Source of the DNA: Candidatus Komeilibacteria bacterium RIFCSPLOWO2_02_FULL_48_11
Lineage (GTDB): Bacteria > Patescibacteriota > Patescibacteriia > UBA2169
Reading direction: 5' to 3'
Assembly (NCBI GenBank): GCA_001818435.1
Contig: MHKO01000042.1
Coordinates: 1-14,573, forward strand
Length of the DNA stretch: 14,573 nt
Shown here: positions 13,830 to 14,573 of the stretch, one piece after another
Layout of the letters: every line of letters begins with the position of its first letter
How positions within the stretch are numbered: position 1 is the first letter of the stretch
The notes under the pieces: model-generated
The model's database searches: none
What the model was told of the DNA's origin: nothing
What the model saw: the letters and a program-made list of their open reading frames with translations, nothing else
Program-made: the position numbers and the translations under genes

Positions 13830-13900
13830 CGTCATGCTGAACGAAGTGAAGCATCTCGTTTTATACCCACGAGATCCTTCGGCTACGCCTCAGGATGACG
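13830..13900. repeat. Short inverted-repeat element E6 upstream of prgI
   Basis: The ends CGTCATGCTGA and TCAGGATGACG are inverted with one mismatch, and the arms GAAGCATCTCGT and ACGAGATCCTTC extend it into a nearly complete hairpin. In transcription order it begins four bases after the TAA of the preceding gene and ends 8 bases before prgI. It is very similar to E3. Confidence 0.85.
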
Positions 13901-13904
13901 TACT

Positions 13905-14573
13905 TTATTTTAATCTACTATTTAATGAAGCGATGGCGTAAAACTCGTCTTCAGTCAGTCCATTAGGATTAATCGCCGGGTCAGACAGTGCCTGGGCTAA
14001 TTTTTTGCCCGAAGACAGGCTCTGTTGCCCGATTCTCACGTAATCTTTAAAAAGTTCGCTAGCGCGGAACTGTTTTATGCCCTGCGACTTGCTCCCCAGT
14101 GATTCCTTAGCCAATAAGCCTATCCGGCGCATAACTTCCCCAGCGGCCGCGGCGCCTCCTCCCCAGCCCCTAAAATCAGCCAAAGTCAGCAGTTTTAATT
14201 CATCAGCCGCGCTCAAAGTGCGCGCCGCGCTTACTGAAGGCGACGACTTGATGTCTTCTACCCTGTTTTTGTCGCTCCCGGCCAGGTTCCGCGCCCGGAC
14301 CAAGCCCGACAAAACCTCGCTTGGCTCAATCGCGGCTGGTTTTTTATCCCGTGGCATTTCAAAAGCCGGCATTGATTTAGCTGTCGGCGCGCTCGCAACC
14401 CTCGGCGCAATAATTTTTGGCTTTGGTACAACCGGAATTTCTGGAACAATGGCCTTGGCCTCAACCGGCAGGGCGATAACAGTCGGAGTTTCCGCAACTG
14501 TCGGTACTTCAGCCGCTGGCGCCGCTGGCTGTGGGCCGACTTTAGGATGGTGCAGTTTTTGATACTCCTGCTC
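13905..14573 (-). CDS. Unknown protein with Pro/Ala/Val-rich linker, 5' end outside window
   Basis: The frame is open to the right edge, so the start is not in the window. At least 222 residues are visible. The N-terminal part (from the edge to about 14375) is a low-complexity Pro/Ala/Val/Glu stretch with repeats of the VPTVAETPTV and EIPVVPKPK type, probably an extended linker. The C-terminal part (LKLLTLADFRGWGGGAAAAG, then RRIGLLAKESLGS, FKDYVRIGQQSLSSGKKLAQ and LTEDEFYAIASLNSRLK) looks helical and folded. I do not recognise the family. Being directly upstream of prgI on the same strand it probably belongs to the type-IV-secretion-like operon. An internal ATG at 14372 exists, but the linker composition continues through it, so it is unlikely to be the start. 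Confidence 0.7.
   Translation of the reverse strand, partial: EQEYQKLHHPKVGPQPAAPAAEVPTVAETPTVIALPVEAKAIVPEIPVVPKPKIIAPRVASAPTAKSMPAFEMPRDKKPAAIEPSEVLSGLVRARNLAGSDKNRVEDIKSSPSVSAARTLSAADELKLLTLADFRGWGGGAAAAGEVMRRIGLLAKESLGSKSQGIKQFRASELFKDYVRIGQQSLSSGKKLAQALSDPAINPNGLTEDEFYAIASLNSRLK

Noticed and set aside
2705..13900. Insertion sequence or CRISPR array as explanation for the repeats
   Set aside because: The copies are 69-150 bp, scattered, unequal, with inverted ends and no transposase. There is no regular repeat-spacer arrangement.

Overview
The window looks like a chromosomal segment of a Candidate Phyla Radiation (Patescibacteria) bacterium, probably of the Parcubacteria type. I base this on gene content, not on any search. 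The signs are a PrgI / TraC-like / VirB4 gene cluster with a two-membrane-helix pilin-like protein, a VirB4 carried as two separate polypeptides, many short unknown membrane proteins in the same operon, and many small dispersed palindromes. Standard-code reading frames are intact throughout.

Layout. Bases 1-1575 (+) hold the 3' end of an unidentified gene, possibly the restriction partner, and an AT-rich D12-class N6-adenine DNA methyltransferase: a probable restriction-modification remnant. Bases 1653-3854 (+) encode a complete RecG helicase with a 43-residue insert that is exactly a translated palindromic repeat. Bases 3855-4126 lie between the convergent recG and radA. They hold a promoter-like sequence, a 114-base segment that folds into a nearly gap-free four-way junction, and a strong rho-independent terminator, so I propose an unassigned small RNA. 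Everything from 4127 to the right edge is on the minus strand. Read in transcription order from the right edge, the genes are: a 5'-truncated Pro/Ala-rich unknown; PrgI; TraC-like VirB4 N-terminal protein; VirB4 ATPase; a single-pass protein with a possible VirB8/NTF2-like domain; a charged-linker protein with two helices; a secreted T4SS-pilin-like protein with a Cys-rich tail; a membrane-anchored PD40/TolB-like beta-propeller; a membrane-anchored DsbA-like oxidoreductase; and RadA.

How they may work together. The eight or nine genes from the edge to DsbA look like a reduced type-IV-secretion-like envelope machine: VirB4 motor, PrgI/VirB3-like partner, pilin-like subunit, and possible VirB8-like scaffold. 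DsbA is a plausible catalyst for the eight cysteines of the pilin-like protein. RadA and RecG are housekeeping recombination factors. A link to DNA uptake is attractive but unproven.

Six copies of a short inverted-repeat element (terminal consensus near CGTCATNCYGA, 69-150 bp) punctuate the window. Five fill intergenic gaps, often touching stop or start codons, and one lies in frame inside recG. The recG insert and the four-way-junction RNA are the two observations I would follow up first.
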